A DNA stretch of 64,000 nucleotides. Origin: Pelagophyceae sp. CCMP2097. Taxonomy: Eukaryota; Sar; Pelagophyceae. The translations under genes and the position numbers were made by a program. Within the stretch, counting starts at the first letter, position 1; every line of letters starts with the position of its first letter. The stretch spans positions 187,622 through 251,621 of the forward strand of contig MU657217.1 in the NCBI GenBank assembly GCA_026770575.1, read 5' to 3'. The notes under the pieces are model-generated. The model was not told the DNA's origin, ran no database searches, and was given only the letters and a program-made list of their open reading frames with translations. Positions 45,351 to 56,159 of the stretch are shown one piece after another.

Positions 45351-47389
45351 TCTGCGCCTCGAAGGTTCCACCGACGTGGCCGCGTCAACGAGCCTTCCAG
45401 AGCTCGGCGGCCTTCGATCTTTGAAATGTTCTTGGGACTGAATGTGAGCTGGCAAAACTTTTCATCGACTTTATTGAACATTTTCAACAAAAAACAAAAT
45501 TCGTCGGTCCTTCTCAGATCACCCAAACTCGCTTCAACAGCGTGATGCCAAAAGGTGACACAAAGACACGACGTCAAGTGCAAGGTCGGAAGCTCGCGCG
45601 CCCGACGCTCTTCGCACACAGAACGCGGTGCCGCGAGCAAACCCCTTGAACACTGTCGACGCGAAAACGAAACGAAACTTTCGAAAGGAATGGATTCGGC
45701 ATAGATTCCGTTGAGGATCCTGTTCTTCGGCCCATTATCAGAGCCCAGCTGGACGATCTCATGGAAAGCCTGAAGCCTGAGACCGAATAGGAAGATGGAC
45801 GGTGCAGTGAAAACGAAGATACTCATCAGAATAAAACGTGTTCGAACCTCCAACCCAGAGCTAGCCAGCTCCGAACGTCCTTTTTATTTATTTTCCACAC
45901 CTTTTTTAAAGTCTCGCAGACTAGGAATTCCTAGTTCCTATCTAGGAAGGATTGCTTGCTTAATATCCACCCTGGGTGCCAGTGGAAGGATTCAGTGGAG
46001 TGCATAATAGAAGAAGTATGATTCCTAGGAATTCCTATCTACTTCAAGTTTAGCGCCGGAAGCCAAAGTGCCTGAGCAGAGGACCGGACCCAACCCTGGG
46101 CCATTCAAAATCGGTCTTCACCCTCTACTTTAGCACCGACACGCCAACTAGCGCCATCGCACGCCGCAGGGCACTCCGACAGACCAAGAACGAAGGGCCA
46201 AAGTTATTGGCGGCCATTACCTCAGCGAGAAGACGCCCCGGGAAACTGGCGACGCGCGCTCCAAGGCATGGCCAAGGGCCTTCCGGCCTGGGAGCCTGAC
46301 TTCGTTTCGAGGTTGATTGACATAGACCCCTCCGGTGTAAAGCCCCACCCAGATTTTGATGTGCAGTCTCGGCGGCTGCTTCTTGGATTGTTACGTTCCG
46401 TATTAAGTCGGACTTCAAACAAGTTCACCTGCATGTCGTGCGTTGACCAAGTCCGTTGACCACGATAATACAAATGACAAGCCGACCGCCAAGGCCGTTG
46501 AAAGAACATTCTTTCCGAACTATTTCCAGGAAAAGAACATTCTTTCACCTTCGACCCGAAGAAGAAGATCTCTCTTAACCATCCATTATCATCTAAGAAA
46601 AGTAACATTGTTTGCACTACGCTGTCCTGGGTCCCTCGGGACGCAGCGTAACAGGATCAAGTGGGTTTTCACCCAGGGTGGATAATAAGCAAGGAACATC
46701 CGCTCCGGAGCCAGCGAACTTTCCTTTAGGAATTCCTAGTTCGTTTGTGGAGCGAAGGAGGACAAAACATTGAGGCAAAATACCCACATAAAGCAAAGAG
46801 CATTGCGCGGCAAAAGGGGGTGAGAAAACCACTTGACCCAAGAGGCAGCCGAGACTGAACATCAAGGAGCGGCTGTTGACATGAAAATAAGGCACTATCT
46901 GTCACTGACGTATGCCCTGGCAAAAGGGAATTCCGGTCCCAGTGCCAGGAGCCAGTTAAAAGAAAAGTGTATATAAACACATCCCATTTATTTTAGTGAG
47001 GTTTGTACCCAGATCCGGGGGATGGCTTACGCGACGCGTGTCGCGGAAGAGCAGGGCGTGGACGAGCAATGACAATGAGTCCACCAGAGCTGAAGCAGAT
47101 TTCCGTCTGAAAAGGGGACGCCGCGCATACCTGGCGGAAGGAGGAAGTCGGACGAGGGCGCGGTCCTAAGACACAAAGGATTTCACGCCACTCTCGAGGC
47201 TACGCGGCAAAAGGGGGGTATTCGTCGTCGTCGGAGGCCCAGGCGACTTTGGTGGCCCCGACGTCGGCGACGAAAGAAACTTGAAAGGGTGGCTCTTTTA
47301 AGGATTGAATCAAATCCATTAATGCGGTTGTCAAAGCTTGCACGTGCGGTGCCTGCAGCTCGTGCGGTGCCTGCAGATCTTCCACCGCC
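45351..47389. other. AT-richer gene-poor island
   Basis: About 2 kb with clearly lower GC than the surroundings and no open frame resembling a protein family. The palindrome-containing motif aggaattcct recurs at ~45922, ~46028 and ~46728, twice extended by flanking ctag. agaacattcttt occurs twice (46500-46545). At 46617-46652 an imperfect inverted repeat (acgctgtcctgg...gacgcagcgt) could fold. A degraded mobile element or repeat-rich spacer is the likely content. Confidence 0.5.
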
Positions 47390-49005
47390 ATGGTGACCAA
47401 GGCCGAGGGGCAGGCGCGCAAGAAGCGCATCGAGGGCCTCATGTTCGGCGCCGCGGAAGCCGCCCAAGCCGCGCGCTACGCCGCCGCGAGGCCGCAGCTC
47501 CGACCACAAAAGAGCGACGTCACCGGTGCCGGGATATTGGCCGCAATGCGCGCCGACAACGGAGGCGAGACCGCAAAGGCCGCGCGCCGAAGAGCCAGCG
47601 CCGAGCGAGCCACGTCGCTCCCGTGCGACCACGAGCGGCGTCCCTCTGGCGCGGTTGCGGGGGTCCCGTTTTGGCCGCTCCGGCTTTGGCGGGAAAGCCG
47701 TTGAAGCGACGCTCGCTCCTACAGAGGCCATCACCCCTCCTAAAGAGGATCCTACAGAGGCCATCACCCCTCCTAAAGAGGACCCCACGCCCTAGGCCAA
47801 AAGCGGAGCTGACGGCGCGGAGTGATAGCGTGAACGCGCGGAGTGATAGCGTGGCGGCTCTGAAGCGTGCTCTGGCGGAAGACCGCGAGGCCCTAGCCCA
47901 GTCCACCGCCAAACGCGGCATGGCGCACCCGCCGGCCGACTTTATGAGGAGCTCGTCGGGCGGCAAGCAGACGGCGCAGTCGCTGAACGGGACGAGCGTG
48001 GTACTTTTGGGAGCCTCGCGCAGCGGCAAGACACTCGCATGGGACCAGCGTCGGGGTCGGCATCGCAGCAATCACGGAGTGGCGGCGATCGAGAGAGGAT
48101 TGGCACCGGGGAAATACCCCGAAAATCGGTGATCAAGAGCTTTGTGCCTTTGCTTTGGACGTTGGACGCTCGCCTAACGCAGGTGACGCAGACGTTCTGC
48201 GGCGGCGTGGCGCAGCTGCGACCGGCGCCGACGGTGGGCGTCGAGCGGCACGACGTGGCGTCGTCGAGTGGCGACGTTCGAGTGTGGGACACCTCTGGAG
48301 ACGCCCGGTTCGACGACGCCGCGCTCGGTCTCCAACGGCGTCGAGCGTGTCGGCAAACGATCGGGAAACAGTGAAGGACTGCGCCGCAGGTATGTTACAG
48401 AGACCCGGAATGACCTAGGCTTGGTGCGCGGCGCGTCGGCCATTCTCGTCCTCTACGTCTTCGACGACGCCGCTTCCTTGGATTTCGCCATGGCGCGCCT
48501 CCGGCGCGCGCGCAGGGACTGCTGCGACACGGCCGCGGTGGCGCTGGTGGGCACGGCTTACACGCCGGGGAAAGAGGCGTATGCGTTTGATTCGGACGCG
48601 AAACTTTCCGTGAGGGCGGTAAAGTGCGCTTTCGACTGCAATGCGCGCCACTTCCACGTCGTCGCCAGCGACCGGGTTCAAGTCGACGCGCTCTTCGCGG
48701 ACGTGGTCGGGGAGGCTGCAGCGTGAGTCCGTTTTTAGACGTTTCAAGCGTCGCTTTCGACCGTCTGCGTCCGCACGCCGCGCTTCGAGGCGCGCCCTGT
48801 AGGAAGCGCGAGGCGAGCGAGCGAGCTTTCGCGGAGAAGCGCGCTCAGGACGCTGAGTTGGCCGTGCGTCGCCTTGCCCCGCGGTTCTTTTGGTCATTCC
48901 TTCTTCTCATCCCGAAAGTAGGCGTCGTCGAACGATACGGCGGCGGACTTGGAGGTCGTGTGCTACTTCCTCGCGCTGCTCTTCCTCCTCCTCGGGAGCG
49001 TCTGA
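47390..49005 (+). CDS. Rab-like small GTPase with N-terminal extension and C-terminal membrane anchor
   Basis: Six exons: 47390-47622, 47796-48036, 48183-48327, 48419-48722, 48803-48863 and 48922-49005. They sum to 1,068 nt (355 residues) with every phase agreeing. The N-terminal ~150 residues are Ala/Arg-rich and helical. The G domain has the P-loop LLGASRSGKT, a switch-I TVGVE, the G3 motif VRVWDTSGDARF, and RGASAILVLYVFDDAASLDF. The G4 position reads VALVGTAYTPGKE instead of NKxD, so guanine specificity is doubtful. The C-terminus has no prenyl cysteines. Instead a charged helix (EASERAFAEKRAQDAEL) leads to VVCYFLALLFLLLGSV, a tail anchor. Intron 2 uses a GC donor (GCATGG) if LVTQTFCGG follows the P-loop directly. 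Confidence 0.72.
47711..47790 (+). repeat. tandem repeat inside the first intron of the GTPase gene
   Basis: The unit tacagaggccatcacccctcctaaagaggatcc (about 33 bp) occurs twice in succession between 47718 and 47785, within the intron 47623-47795 whose acceptor is CCTAG. The repeat is in an open frame but outside the spliced reading frame. Confidence 0.7.
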
Positions 49006-49279
49006 GTCGGCGAGGCGCGGGATTCAAAGTAATCCACACTGCACAAACGATAAGGCCGAGGGAGCGGCGCCACTAAGGGCCGGGAGTCGGAGGAACGCCG
49101 CAGCAGGGCCGTGGGAGGAGGCTCAGTTCACGAGATCTCGAACGATCGCAAACTTGTGACTCTCTTTACTTTCTTTCTTTCAAGTCACGTGATCACGGCC
49201 GGGGCCGTTTGGAGAAGGCTTTCCGAGGCTCGCGCGCAGCGGCCAGGCCGTTCCGACTCCCCCCGCCCGTCCGGAGGCG

Positions 49280-49587
49280 ATGTCGGGCCTCGCGGACGCG
49301 GCCATCGCGCTGGCACAGCGGCCGCCGCCGCCGGGGGAGAAGGTGCGCGGGGGTTTGCAAAGGCGTCTGTTTCCGAGGCCTTTCTCACAGGGACCTTGTC
49401 TCAAGGACCTTGCCTCACAGGGACCTTGTCTCAGTGACTGTCTCACAGGAACCTTGTCAGCTTCGACTAGGTCCCCTCTGCGACCGAGGCCGCGCGCGCG
49501 GGCGCTGTGGGCTTTTCGGGCGCAGGCGGCGCGCCGTCGAGCGACGAGGTCCGGAGGCTCGTCGACGCCATCCAGGGCCGGCAATAA
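49280..49587 (+). CDS. Small 59-residue protein, unknown
   Basis: Two exons, 49280-49342 and 49471-49587, with donor GTGCGC after GAGAAG and acceptor ACTAG; phase 0 on both sides. The product starts MSGLADAAIALAQRPPPPGE and ends SSDEVRRLVDAIQGRQ. It is Ala/Gly/Pro-rich with a short terminal helix. No family recognised. The intron is filled with copies of cagggaccttgtctca. Support is only the consistent splice frame and start context, so it might be the end of a longer gene or noise. Confidence 0.35.
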
Positions 49588-49750
49588 GCGGTAGCGGTGG
49601 TGGGTTCGCATTATTCTTAGTAATCATTGCAGCCACAAACGTCTGCGACTCGCGGTGAGGTGCTGGCCGTGGGTGCGCGACACAGCGCGTCGTTGGATGC
49701 CACAGGCGTGTCGTCGGCTGGGGTCCGCGGTCGTTTGGTCGCAGCGCGGT

Positions 49751-51286
49751 TTACTTGACGCTCACTTTCCCCATCTGATTCTGGAACTGTTCCATGAAAA
49801 GCAGTTGGGACATGACGAAGCTCAGCTTGTCGTCTGGCGCCAACCGGGAGACGTAGCGCAGGCGGTCTGGCGTGGACAGTTTCTGGAAGACTTCGATCCT
49901 TTTCATCATCGTCTCCAGGAACGCGTCCTTCTCCGATTGGGCCATGGAAGCCAGTTTAAGCGACGCTTGCCGTTGAACAGCTTGCATGTCCTGCATCTGC
50001 GCCGAGTCCGCCTGCATGGCCGGGTCGCCGTCCGAGACGGCCGCCTTGCCTAGAGGTCGTGAGGTGAGGGTTGCTTTTATATCCCGGGTCGTATAGTAAC
50101 TTGCTAGCAACTTGCTATAGCAACTTGCTATAGAGACTACTCACACGCTCCTTGGGCCGTCATGGCCCACATTTGCATCGCGCGGCCGAGGGCGGCGTCG
50201 TTTGGAAAGTCGCTCGAGATGCGGTTCAAACAGTCGCAGGCCCAGTCTCGTTGCCAGCCGAGGACTTCCAGCATGTCCCTTTGAAGGTCGATGATCACTT
50301 GGTTCGGCATCTGCTTCGTCTTTCGGAAGGACGCCCCGAGCTTGTCCCGAATCTCCGGCAGCTGCAGCTCCGTGTTGCACGCGTCGAAGAACTCTAGGAT
50401 AGTCTTGCGAGGTAAAGGCTGCTTTGTTTCCAAAGTTTTGGGCGTCATCTCGCGTAAAGCCCAGAGGTAGCGCCGTTGCGCGGCCATCATAAACTCCTTT
50501 TGCAAGTCTAAAAGCTCGGCGTCCGAAGCGTAGTCCACAGCGACCTGGGAGGCCGCCTGGCACCCGGCTTGCCGCCTACACGATTTGCTTCAAAAGCCGC
50601 CATAGAAGCGCGCTAGTCCGAACCGAGGGAAATTCGAAAATGTCTTTTGTGCGTTTCGAGAGGAGGACTCACGGCACGCCGAGCTTGTCGAACTCGACCT
50701 GCTGGAGCTCTATCAGCATGGGGCCCGGCCGGAGGGTTGCCGACGGTTTCGTCAGCGCGGACTTTGCTGAATCAGAATTCATCGCGGCGACACCATTTTC
50801 GAAAAATGTCTTCAGCAAGTCGCGCGAGATGGGCGCTTGGGGCCCCGTGACTGGACCGGAATACACCTTTCGGCCGACTTCGACTTCGATCACGTCTCCC
50901 GGGGAAAAATTCATCGGGACCATAAACTCCACAAGGCGCCCGTCCGGCAGAGAAATCTGCTCCGTGCCTAGCAGACGTCGGGCGTGTGAAGGCACAGTGT
51001 TTCGTTTGATCGAATTCTCGTTGGGAAACATTTGGGAAACACCATTGGGGAAACACGTACCTCCGGGCACCGAGCCCTCCTGCAGCTCGACCTGCACGCG
51101 CTCGATGGTGCTCACGAGCCGCGTCGTCGCCTCGCGCGGCTTCGCCGGCGGAGCCGCAGCCGCCTTGGTCGGCGCCGCGGAGGCGGCGGCCGGGGCGGCC
51201 GCCGGAGCGGCCGGCGGAGCTCTCGCCGCCGCCGCTTCCTCGGCGGCCAGCTCCTCTGCCATCGAGATCGTCGGGTCGAAGAACAT
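49751..51286 (-). CDS. Unknown four-exon helical protein
   Basis: Exons 51286-51061, 50967-50673, 50575-50145 and 50049-49751 sum to 1,251 nt (416 residues). Donors are GTACGT, GTGAGT and GTGAGT; acceptors GCTAG, TGTAG and TCTAG; all phases agree. The N-terminus (MFFDPTISMAEELAAEE) is followed by an Ala/Pro-rich linker. A beta-rich stretch ISLPDGRLVEFMVPMNFSPG comes next. Exon 3 is helical (RRYLWALREMTPKTLE, DMLEVLGWQRDWACDCLNRI) and exon 4 is helical with Met/Gln-rich parts (TMMKRIEVFQKLSTPDRLRY). No known family recognised and no membrane segment seen. The splice solution is well supported, so the gene is real even though its role is not known. Confidence 0.65.
50062..50132 (-). repeat. triplicated motif in an intron
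   Basis: Within the intron 50050-50144, the motif aacttgctatag (or aacttgctagc) occurs three times in a row at 50098-50132. Confidence 0.65.
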
Positions 51287-51987
51287 GGCGCCGCCGCGGG
51301 GAGCTGCGCGTCAGGTCGCACGCCGCTGCCGCGAGGTTTACGAGTCTACTAGGTTTAGGAATACGTGCCGCCGCGATTTGATTCCATTTTCGCGTCGTGC
51401 GAGTTTTTCTTAGCCACCTCTGCGAATCTTGGAAGATAATGTCAGGGGACATTGCGAGTCGACGCTTGCGTCGATCCGAGTCGTGTCAGGGCGCGTGTCA
51501 GCGAGCGCTGCTTCGATTCTGGGCTCCAGCGACTCCTCCTCTGCAGCCCACGTTGGAGCTGAGTTCAAGTTTGAAAGTGGATGGTGGCTAATAGCTGAGT
51601 CGCCGTATGGGGCCCCATATTGGGCCCCATACACCCATATTGGGTAGGCTGGACCCCATACAGCCCCGTGGGGCCCCATGCGGAATTGCGCGGGCGACAC
51701 CAAGGGCTCGGCGGGCCATCCGATGACGACGAAGACGACGAGCCGCCGAGTCCGAGGCCGTCTACGCCGAGCTGCCCGGACGACGCCCAAGTGGTGCTAA
51801 CAAGGACCCCGATGTGGGCCCTGGCTCAAGCTTGGGCGGCCCACTGGCGGCGACGCGCGCCGGCTGGAACCCCGCCGCCCCATGGGACCCAATATGGGGC
51901 CCCATATGAGCCCCATACCCCATATTGGGTAGGCTGGACCCCATAAGCCCACAGCCCGCGCGGCGACCCAGGCTAGTAGGGTCCTTC
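51287..51987. other. intergenic with a duplicated palindrome-rich element
   Basis: No gene is clear. An acidic-Pro open frame at ~51690-51790 (DDDEDDEPPSPRPSTPS) has some coding flavour on the plus strand, but no splice context supports it. Confidence 0.4.
51604..51945 (+). repeat. two ~55-bp copies of a palindrome-rich element
   Basis: Copy 1 at 51605-51661 and copy 2 at 51889-51946 share the order atggggccccata, then ccccatattggg, then taggctggaccccata. Each holds the self-complementary ATGGGGCCCCAT or ccaatatggg-type arms. They are 285 bp apart in direct orientation, and the DNA between is unrelated. They may be a small mobile element or a former pair of introner-type insertions. Confidence 0.7.
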
Positions 51988-54312
51988 TCAGGCGTTTGCG
52001 GCGGGGAGCGGCAGCGAGGCGGATGTGGCCGCGAGCGGCAGCGAGGATGCGGTTTGGAGCGGCAGGTATGCAAACGTACCCATGGAAATGCCCGTCTGGA
52101 CGTCTGCCGCCCCGCAGAGCGCAAAGTCCGTTCGATAAGCGTCGAGCCACTTGGGAACCTTGCCGACGGGCACCGTCGCAATAAACGAAATCTCCGCGCC
52201 AGCCGTGGCCTGCAGCCGCGCCGGGAAGACGAATGCGGCGTCGTTGGCCTCGCAGTCTGCAGCGTTCGCGTTTGCGCACAGACGAGCCACGACGAGCCCC
52301 GCACCGGAGCAGCACTCGCCAGTGTACCTGTGATGCGTCTCAACCGACGATGCGAAGACCGACGCAGCGAGGTTTGAGACGCACGTGATATTGCACGCAT
52401 TGGTGCCCCGGAGTTCCACGGCCCGGTCCAAAGCGACTTTAACAACAACGGTCTCGCTGTTTCGCGTCCAGGCGAGGCCTTCTTTGGCCGCGTTGCGGAT
52501 CAAGAGCGGCAGCGGCGCGTCGGCGTGGATCGCTTCGCCGAACGCGACGCAGCGGACCTGCGGACACTTCTTATGACACAAAAGTGTCATTACTGACTGA
52601 CCTGCCACGACAGGCGCTGCGCGGGCACCTAGCGGTCGACAGCGTCCGCCATCACCCGGATGCGTGTCTCTGGCTCTGGCTCGCATCTCTCTGTGATGCC
52701 GTTTACATATCTTGTGCGTCGCCGACTCTGGCCGCACCTCTCTCTAAGTAGTGCGGGCCTGCCCTTTCGCCGGCGCGGTTGGGCGCCGACTTGAAGCGCG
52801 AGTGCACGCCGTGGGCCAAGTCGTCTCCGTAGTCAAAAGCCATGACGACACCGACTTTGTCGTCGGCAAAAGCCTGCGACGCGTTCCCGACCCCGGCCAC
52901 GTCCGCCTGCGCTAGGCGCACGCGAGAGACCTAGGATGGCGTGTCTCAAGACTCTGAGAGCCTATCACGACAGTGTCGTCCCTGTGACGGTGATCCGACT
53001 CGACGCCGCATCAAGAGACGACGGGGCAAAAGTTTGCGTCGCAGGCCAGCCCATCGAAGTTGGCGTTGCCGACCCAGGACGAGAGCTGGACGAAGATGAA
53101 CGGGATTGGGGAGGACCACGCGAGGCGCCAGGCCCTGATCATTTCGCGGAACGCGCACGCGTAGTCTTCCCGCGACAGCGGGAACCCCTCGTCGGAGTTG
53201 GCTTCTCCTTGCATCCACAACACGGCGCGGAGGCCGCGGCCGACCAATGGGGATATCATGGTGTTGTAAAGTGCAGAGGGGTAATCTGTGCAGTTGCCGC
53301 CCTTCTCAGTGGGACAATCGTTTAGAGGCAAGCCACACTTTTCCAGACCTCCAAAAGGCGTCCAGGCCTGCACCGGCGTCCCGCCAAAGTCGTCCTCGAT
53401 GAGCCCGACGGCGCGGCCGCTTTGGTCGTTGAGAGTGCCGCGATCTCTGGCTGTGTCCCTTGTTGAAAGATAGCATAAAGCCGAGAAATGTTGCACCCAC
53501 GTCGCGTTCGCTTGTCTCCAGCGCCGCACGGACGCCGAGCACGGGTTCGAACAGTCGCCGTAGAGGCACGAGCCTTGCATGTCATTGCTGTCGTACGCAG
53601 GTGTGTCGACATCCATCCCGAGGTAGCCAAACGCCACCCCAGCTTCCGAAAATGCCACGACACTCCTGCCCGGCTGCGCGTCTGCCCTTTTCGGGACCGC
53701 GAAGAGGCGGACGTTTGCGTGATCGGATAGTGCGAGCTCTATCGTCTTATTTTCAATGGTATTTACTGCTCGTTCCATATTGGACTGCCCCCCGCAAAGG
53801 TAAACGTCGCCAAAGTAGACGTCGGTCGCGGAAACGGTGAAGCCCGACGCATTCGACAGCTCCGCGGCGTAGGGGCCCCAAACTTCGATTTCCGAGTCGC
53901 CGGTGATTTCCAAAGACCACGCGCCGTCTTCGTCGCACGTGACTGCAGCCGCCCAGCCCCAGGTGCCCGTCGCCGTGACGACCTCGCCGGGCTCGCCCGA
54001 ACCGAATAGGCGGCCGGGGCCGCCGCCGCCGTCGGAAGTGGTCTGGAGCACCTATAGCGTGGAATCGGTGGGATGGGTCGCGATTGCATCCTATGCCGTT
54101 CCAAACTCCCTCGAGACCGTCGTTGCATGCCCGCTTCCTTTCCACGACGTGCCCGGCCCGGGTCGGCCAGCAGCAGCTGCCCGGCCAGCCTGCGGCGGTC
54201 CCAGTAATCCCAGGCACTGGAAAACCACCATTCCATCGGAAAAGAGGCCGTTGATGGTAAACGCGCGCGCCGCGCCGACGCCCAGCAGCACCAAGAGGCC
54301 CTCGAAGGCCAT
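51988..54312 (-). CDS. SIAE: Sialate O-acetylesterase-like SGNH hydrolase
   Basis: ATG 54312 opens a signal peptide (LLVLLGVGAARA) followed by FTINGLFSDGM. Splicing (ATG|GTGGTT donor, TATAG acceptor) gives DGMVLQTTSDGG, the family start. The main exon (~54051-53020) has GEPGEVVTATGTWGW, the catalytic-Ser block VYLCGGQSNMERAV, and AVLWMQGEANSDEG. A later exon (~52920-52790) has VVMAFDYGDDLAHG, which in SIAE is the DxxH (here D-LAH) region with the catalytic Asp/His. The last exon (~52600-51988, TGA) is a beta-rich C-terminal domain. SIAE removes acetyl groups from sialic acids or, in microbes, from other acetylated sugars. It is secreted or lysosomal. Length and order are normal; internal exon limits are partly approximate. 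Confidence 0.8.
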
Positions 54313-54547
54313 CGCGTCCACTCGAAAGAGGGGAGATTCCTTGAGCTTTCTTTAAGCGGAAGGGGCTCAAAGTGCGAGACGGAGACGGCGAAAGTTTCTG
54401 GAACCAGTCAGGAAAGTTTCTGGAAACTACGTTTCATGACAATAATGTCATGTCGCAAGATTTGAATCAGCGGCATATTGTACTTGATATTGTAATGAAG
54501 CAGCAGAGCGTAGCGCTGATTGTATCCAGAGTGTCATTTGACACCAG

Positions 54548-56159
54548 ATGATCGCTCCGACGATGACGGATGCGCAGGCCGGCCTGATATCCGCCTTTGA
54601 GGCAGTCCGGCGCACGTCCACGGCGCACACCTTCGCCCTCGGTGCCCTCGAAAGAGCTTTTGACGCCGAGATGGTGCGCTCTTCTTTGACCCTTGCGGCT
54701 TGCGTCCGTCGGGAGCCTATAGCGCGCCTAGGCCGTCCTGGCGAACAACCGACGGGCGTTGCGCGCCAACCGCGAGGCTACGATTAAGGAATTGGACGAC
54801 AAGCTCGCACGCGGCGAGGCCAAGCTTGCCGAGGAGCGCGCGGCGGTGGCGCGCGACCGCGCCGACGTCGAGGACGAAAAGGCGCGCATCCGAGCGGCCA
54901 CGTCGCCCTGCAACGACGTCGTCAAGTTGAACGTGGGAGGCGTGGCCTTTGAGACTGCGCGGGCCGTGTTGACAAAAGTCGACGATAGTATGCTCGGCAG
55001 AATGTTCGGCCGGTACGACGCGATGCAGTACTCCGAGGACGGCCGCATGTTCATCGACCGCGACGGCGAGCGCTTCAGAATCATCCTCGACTTCCTCCGC
55101 GACTTGGACACGCCACGCACGCAAAAGACGATTCGCGCTCTATCAGAGGCCGCCCAGGAATCCATGAGGAAGGAGCTCGTCTTCTTTGGCCTCGAGCACG
55201 CCGTCTTCGGCGTGCGGCCCTGGACCGACGACGCCACCTTCCGCCCGGGGCCGGAGATGTGCTCGGCGCGCTCTTATTACGCCGCCGTGTCGGCCGGAGG
55301 GCGCGCAGTATTCTTCGGCGGCGTTTCGGTAGAGGGAGACAATTCCAACACGACGGAGGTGCTCGACACCAAGACGATGGCGTTTACGGACGGGCCGGAC
55401 TTGCTGACGCGGCGGTCGGGCTGCGCGGCGGTCCAGATCGACGCGGACAGGATACTCGTCTTGGGCGGCTTCGACGGCGCGTGCTTGAACACCACGGAGA
55501 TCTTCCACTTCTCGACGCTCCGGCTCACGCCCGGGCCGACTATGCGGACGGCCCGCAATTTGTGCGCCGCCGTCGCCCTCGACGCCAGATGGGTTTTAGT
55601 CATTGGCGGTTCGGACGACAGCGAATCGGCGCTGGCGAGCACCGAGATCCTCAACCTCGACGCCATGGCCTTTTCGCCGGGGCCCACCATCGCCACGCCG
55701 CGCAGCGGCTGCGCGGTCGTCGCGCTCGACGAGCACCGCATCATGGTCGTCGGCGGCCGCCACGATCAAACGGTGGGAGGGGGACGCTTGAACACGACAG
55801 AGGTCCTCGACAACCGGACCATGGTGTTCACGCCCGGCCCGACGATGAGTTCGGCGCGCTCGTACTGCGCGGCCGTGCCCGTCGACGCGCAGCACGTCCT
55901 CATCATCGGCGGCCGCGACGCGACGGGCAAGCGGCTGGCCACTACCGAGCTCTTTGACATTGCGGCCATGGCCTTCGAGCCGGGCCCGACGATGAAGATC
56001 GGTAGGCGCGCGTTTGCTGCGACGCGCTTGGACACGCCGGGCGAGCCGAAGATCCTCGTCATCGGTGGCCGCGGCGACGACGAGGAGGCGCTGCGCACGA
56101 CGGAGATGCTCGCCATCAACCGCGAACGCATCTCAAACACGCCGCGCCACCACCCCTGA
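54548..56159 (+). CDS. BTB (T1)-kelch protein, copy B
   Basis: Exons 54548-54673 and 54732-56159 (donor GTGCGC after GAGATG, acceptor CCTAG, phase 0) give 517 residues, one more than copy A at 43685-45350. The domains are the same: a helical start (AFEAVRRTSTAHTFALGALE), a coiled coil (EATIKELDDKLARGEAKL), the BTB T1 fold (VVKLNVGGVAFETARAVL, FIDRDGERFRIILDFLRD), and kelch blades (VFFGGVSVEGDN, RILVLGGFDG, VLVIGGSDDS, IMVVGGRHD, VLIIGGRDAT, ILVIGGRGDD). Intron 1 is at the identical codon in both copies, but copy B lacks the second intron of copy A. Likely a Cullin-3-type adaptor or scaffold; substrate unknown. Confidence 0.82.

Noticed and set aside
46125..46617. Minus-strand frames in the AT-richer island as a transposase remnant
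   Set aside because: Translations show no catalytic motif or similarity I could recognise, and the frames are short and overlap at random.
49180..49611. 143-residue minus-strand frame
   Set aside because: No family resemblance. It crosses intron repeats of the small plus-strand gene and has typical GC-rich antisense composition.
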